From the NCBI GenBank assembly GCA_015847255.1, contig JADLZK010012669.1:50650-114649 (forward strand): 64,000 bases of DNA, given 5' to 3'. The stretch comes from Hyparrhenia diplandra. Taxonomy: Eukaryota > Streptophyta > Magnoliopsida > Poales > Poaceae. Under the pieces are notes generated by a model. It saw only the letters and a program-made list of their open reading frames with translations, made no database searches and was not told the DNA's origin. Positions 59,154 to 64,000 of this stretch are shown piece by piece; within the stretch, counting starts at the first letter, position 1; every line of letters starts with the position of its first letter. A program made the position numbers and the translations under genes.

Positions 59154-60290
59154 GGCGCCACTCCACCCTCAGTCACCCTGGCTGCTGGCACCTGGAGACG
59201 AACAAACAAGTCACGAACCAAACCAACCTATCTGTATCTGCCTGCCAGTGCCAGGCCTACGACGAGACGACGGGTGTCAAACCACATACAACTTTATCTG
59301 AACAAGAAACGCCCAAATCTTGGTGCGGAAGCGAAGGGAAGGAAGGCGGGCGGGCGGGCGGGCGGCTAGAGATTAGAGTTGTGGCGCGGGCAGAGGCGTG
59401 GGAGGAGGGCAGCTGAGCTCCGAGGCAGCAGCCCGCAGTGCAATCATGTCCGCGTGGGATGCCGCGGGAGGTGGAAGGAGATGGGAGATGGCAGGAGCAG
59501 GAAGGCACCGGAGGACAGCTGAGGCCAACGATTTTTGGCTGGAGCTTGAGGCCTCTGACAGGGGTGCGCGTGCGCAGTGCAGGAGCTTTGGATGTTCGGA
59601 GGCGCTGCAACAGCCGGGAGCAGTGGCGACTGGCGAGGGAGGGAGAGCTGGCTGGAGAGGAAGGAAAGCGTGGGTACGTTACCTTGGTGTGTGTTGCGAT
59701 GCGCCGCTGCTCCTCCTCTCCCCCTCCCTCCCCCGCAGTGATGTGGGGAACGAGTTTTCAGGCCTGGGGAGGGGAAGGGAAAAGCTGGGGACTTTGGACA
59801 GCTTGGAGACAGCAGGTGGGAGAGGGAGGGGATGATGGTGCTGGAATCTCCACTAATCTCCACTGGTCAATCAATCAGCCTGTTTTGAGCTTGTTCTGCT
59901 GGTTTGGATTGAACTGTTTTTTCAGCATTATGTGAGAAGAAAATAAGTTGAAATAAGCCGAGAAGCGAATACAAGCTAAAAAGCAGAACAAGCATAAATT
60001 TTTGTAACAAAAAAAAGATACCGATTAGTATCAAGGTGGATTTTTATGTATTGTGTAATTTGGTTAATTCCTAAGCGGGCTCATGTGGTGCGAGATGTGT
60101 TTGTTTGAATCACTAAATTCATATCTCAGCCTTATTCGGATGATTAAAAAATGGCAATCAAATCGGACTCGTGGGATATATGATACGAGCCAGCCAGGGT
60201 AACCTTTATTTGGAAAAACAATCGAGTCCATAGTTATATCCTTCTGTCTCGCCCCGTGTTTTCACTACCACTATACGTTTAAAAATGAAA
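59154..60290. other. IQD upstream region
   Basis: GC-rich DNA at 59,154-59,830 likely holds the IQD 5' leader and core promoter. A possible leader intron acceptor (TCTCCAG on the minus strand near 59,193) lies just upstream of the ATG. The sequence becomes AT-rich beyond 59,870. Open frames here come from base composition. Confidence 0.5.
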
Positions 60291-63236
60291 ACTTTGTACT
60301 ACATCCATCCCCAAATCATGTAATTATAGATTTGGTCAAATTTAAGTATCTTAGGTTATATAAAAAACAAAATTTCAATGACTCATAATATATACATTTA
60401 AAAATATCATATAATTATAGATTTGAGTTATCCAAGGTTATAGATAATATCAATGACTCTAAATATATAAATTTTAAAAATATGAGTCTATACCAATTTC
60501 GCCCCCCTGTTTTCATGGTTATATGATTTTTTTTGCAAGCAATGGTAATTTCTTAATATGAGACATATCAACAAATTTTTTATATATATATTTTGTCCAA
60601 CCTCAAATGCGAAGAGCACGCTTGGAACACAAAAGAATTTTGCAAAAGAATAGTGCATGAACTTTATAGGAATCAGTTGAATTTCACAAGAAAATTCTAG
60701 GAACAAGAAAATTTTTCCTACATTTCAAAAACAAACCGTGAATTGACACTACTCTATAATTGGATTTCTTTTTAGAGGAGCAATACTTCTTCCTACTACT
60801 CTCTCTATCCTAGAAAGAACGTAACTCTCACTTTTTGAGAAGTCAAATAATTTGAACTTTGGTCATCCTCTATATAAAAGTACTAATATTTTTATATGAA
60901 ATAAGTATATATATAAAATATTTTCATAGTAAATCTAATTAGAGATATAAATATTAATATTTTTCTTGTAAAATGTGTTAAATTTGAGAAAATTTGACTA
61001 GTCTTAATTTTAGAATTGTATTCTTTTCCATTCAATTGTAGTCGTTTGACTTTTTACTCCAAGTTTGACCCATTCATCTTATTCAAAAAGTAAAATATGT
61101 CAAATTTAAGTCATTCTTTAAGAACTTTTATTAATAAAAAAAGTCAAAAAAAGAAGTGATATTATGCATAAATTTTAAATGAGTATTAAACTTGTTGTTA
61201 AAAAAAATAAAAACGGCTTACAATTTAAAATGGAGGAAATACTATTTTTTTAGAACTGAGATAGTAGTAAATAAAAGCTTTCCAAACTTTGACAGAACCA
61301 GCCAGACGTGACCCTGAAGAACTGAAAATGACAACCGACACGACTGAAATCATTCCTTCGGCCTGAAGCATGGAGTGATGCAACTGAAGCAGGATCTAGG
61401 CTGGCATTCAGATGGATCTGCATGCAGGGCCGTTGGAAGTATTCACGGTGTGGTCAGCGCAGTTGGAGTTTCCCCTTCACTCGCGCATGCAGCCTAAACG
61501 AGATAGGAAATCCAGATCTAGTTCAGTTTTTAGGAAAATATATATATGGTAAAAACCACATACTAGCTGGTGACAATATAGTTGTGGTCATTCAAAATGT
61601 TTTAAAAATTCATATATTCATAGTGCATACAAATATATACTCAATACTCATATATATGAAAAAGTTAGCCTGCAAGCTCAAACTAGAAAAATCCAAACAA
61701 GAATGACAAATTTTAGGTGCTGAAATTTTGTCTTCTAGATCTAGCACGTGTGCCCGCATTTTGTCATTTTTTGAATGATTTTTCAAAAACAAGTTTGCAT
61801 CTCAATTTCTACATGTGAGTACATACTCGTATGTACTATGAATATGACAAATTTCAGATTTCTTTGAACAACCAAAATACATTTTTGAATATTTTTTATG
61901 ATGAAAAAATATTGGGTCTACACCATCTCGGCGGAACCATGAAAACCCACTAAAAAAACTTAATTTGGAGTTTTCAAAAAAATCTGGAACTATATATATT
62001 CTAAGTGCATTTATAGAACGTGGTTTCCACTTAATATATACCAACTTTCAGCCTGGTATTGATAGGTTAGTTTTGACATTACTCGTGCCAGTTGAGCATT
62101 GTGTAACGATTAACAAACTGAGTAAAGCTAAGGGTTCGTATGGCAGAGCTCCACCTTCGATCCAGAGAATCACTCCCAAGTTGGGAGCTAAAGAGAATCA
62201 CTCCTAACCAGCCAAACGCTAAAAATACCAAGTGACCTTTAAGCTTGCTGTACCATACATCCAAATAAAATTGGGTACGACGGTGAAAGGACAGCAAATA
62301 CTGTTCTGCAGTACGCTATCTGTCAAGTTCTGTCATTAGCTATGTAATATCTTCAGTATTTAAAATATATACTTTATATATACCAAATAAAAGAGAACAA
62401 AATGCTAATGATTGAGTTTATCCTATGCATATATGTGCCCAAGTGGCAAGGTATCATTTGGTGGTTGGTGCTCAATGATATGCCAACTCAGCGCAGGACC
62501 TGCTTCTATTTCTCTGCCATGCATGTTTATGTTGCCTGTCTCCGGCCAAGATGTAAGCGTGTTTGCGCTGGCAAACACTCTATTGATTAAACACTGATTC
62601 ATGCACTCCACCAACTAAAAATCTCAAGATCTCTTTCCCTGCAAAAACTTCTCAGTTGTCATTTCACATAAATAATTGATTAGTAGTTCAACTCTGTATT
62701 CGAGAGAGAGAGAAAAAAAAAAAGAAAAACAACTCTTTATGCATGAATCCAAGGGATGAATCCAAGGCACAAGGCGTTGAAACTGTGTCTTTTTGCCAGT
62801 ATGAAACATTGAAACTTAGTTAATCTTTTTAGTAGTATTATAAACAGGCACCAAGGCATATGCATGTGGGCAGGGATAGCAACCTGATGCTTTGTCTTGT
62901 TATATTAATTAGCAGTACAAGGAGTAACGGGCAAGGTTTAGAATAACCTGACACGATACTAGAGGTCAAGCGGTAGCAAACATGGTCAAACAAACACTAA
63001 TGATCGACGCGTATTATATGGGAATAGGAGTACACTACTAGACGATAATGCACAGAATTGAGTGTCTCACTCATCATAGTGTTCCCCATCAGCTTGTTTA
63101 AACAATGTATATGTCACGAGCCGCGATGAGACAGCCTAACACGCGAGTTCTTCTTTAATCTGTTTGCTCTGAGATCTAGTGCATTACTGTATTATGGAGT
63201 AGTTTTCACAGTCACATATGTACAGTGGAATACCAT
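60291..63236. other. AT-rich flank with mariner/Stowaway-like relics
   Basis: Two decayed stretches (about 60,298-60,480 and 60,795-61,020) carry the ATTTGGTCAAATTTAAG and TTGAACTTTGGTCA signatures of Stowaway-type MITEs. 61,580-62,050 holds AT-rich sequence with CATATATGAAAAAG-type repeats. No gene was recognised. Confidence 0.45.
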
Positions 63237-63470
63237 GGCTGTGTTTAGTTCGTGAAATTTTTTTGGGTTTGGTTACTGTAGTATTTTTTGTTTGTATTTA
63301 GTAATTGTTGTCCCATCGTGGACTAACTATGCTCAAAAGATTTGTCTCACACTTTCTAGCTAAACTGTATAATTATTTTTTTTACCTACATTTAATGCTC
63401 TCTATGCATACTACGTCAAAATATTCGATGTGACGGTAACACTTTTTCTTTTCGTGAACTAAACAAGGCC
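63237..63470. mobile_element. MITE with GGCTGTGTTTAGTTC ends, 234 bp
   Basis: Ends GGCTGTGTTTAGTTC (63,237-63,251) and the inverse GAACTAAACAAGGCC (63,456-63,470), flanked by CAT at 63,234-63,236 and 63,471-63,473. The interior (TACTGTAGTA, TGGACTAACTATGCTCAAAAG, TTTTTTACCTACATTTAATG) is the intact family body, useful for comparison with the copies at 27,596 and 51,144. Confidence 0.85.
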
Positions 63471-63473
63471 CAT

Positions 63474-64000
63474 GTTTATTTTTCTTCATTCCGAGCATTG
63501 TAGCTAGGACCCACAAAGTGTGGTTCCCAAAGTTAACTAAGGGCAAGCGGTAAAGCTTCCTCGGTTTTTCGATTTTTTGGCTATCAAGGGGGAGAAAATA
63601 GAAAACAAGATAACTACCTGAGAAAAAAAAAAGTCTGTTAGATCTAAGTTTTAATGAAGTTTCTATTTTTAGCTAACTTATATCCAATATACAAGAGCTC
63701 TTGAAGATGCTCTAAGCTTTTAGTATGAAGAAAGTGATTTTGTGCCAGAAATGAATTAACATAAGCTGTTCTTTTTCTTTTTGACTAAAAGTTGTTCTTA
63801 TTTTCATTTGACAAGCATAAGAATTACAACTACACAGAAACGAGTAGTGTTTTTTAAAAAAATATCTTTTGGGAGTAAGAATGCACCACATATGTCCATT
63901 AACTTTTTAGAGGGACACTCAAAGCACATTTTTGAGTCCCTAAACTTATTATAACGCGCATGTCCAAACACATATCGGTTTGGGAGCTTGGTATTTTTTT
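63474..64000. other. AT-rich end of the window
   Basis: No gene, repeat or conserved signal was recognised. Confidence 0.5.

Noticed and set aside
1..64000. CRISPR arrays, rRNA genes or bacterial-type operons
   Set aside because: No such arrays or RNA genes were seen, and introns and transposon types show plant nuclear DNA.

Overview
The window is nuclear DNA from a grass, most likely a panicoid relative of sorghum, Miscanthus or maize. The evidence is the gene set (SIZ1-type SUMO ligase, exonuclease V, IQD calmodulin-binding protein, a 14-1-1-like protein), GT-AG introns, GC-rich first exons, and dense grass transposon families. These include CACTA elements with GGGGCGGTT subterminal motifs, Tourist-like and GGCCTTGTTTAG MITEs, hAT MITEs, Helitron-like ends and an L1-type LINE. 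The species itself cannot be fixed from sequence alone.

Layout: 1-6.9 kb is transposon debris, with two Helitron-like 3' ends, a TTTGCCGAGTGC motif block and a 5'-truncated LINE with a clear target-site duplication. 6,928-26,143 is one large CACTA element on the minus strand, about 19.2 kb, flanked by AAA on both sides. It carries a TNP2-like transposase (21.6-25.2 kb), a second gene joining a Transposase_24-like region to a Ulp1-like region (7.9-11.4 kb), a 499-bp tandem repeat array, GA-rich repeats and a probable inserted solo LTR. From 26.1 to 38.4 kb there is gene-poor DNA holding one frameshifted 14-1-1-like gene (28.65-30.0 kb), a possible small secreted-protein gene (32.5-32.9 kb) and several MITEs and hAT elements.

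The conserved gene cluster fills 38.4-59.2 kb. SIZ1 (16 exons, minus) and EXO5 (7 exons, plus) are divergent. EXO5 and an IQD gene (5 exons, minus) are convergent. SIZ1 acts in SUMO conjugation, EXO5 in single-strand DNA processing and repair, and IQD in calcium/calmodulin signalling. Nothing in the sequence shows that they form one pathway. 59.2-64 kb is the IQD upstream region followed by AT-rich repeat relics.

Two points deserve attention. First, SIZ1, EXO5, the 14-1-1-like gene and the transposase all carry small frameshifts, mostly one missing base, inside otherwise well-kept coding sequence, which suggests residual assembly indels or recent decay. Second, two MITEs of one family (27.6 kb and 51.1 kb) each enclose a diverged copy of DNA that lies a few hundred bases upstream. 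No clearly new multi-gene system was found.
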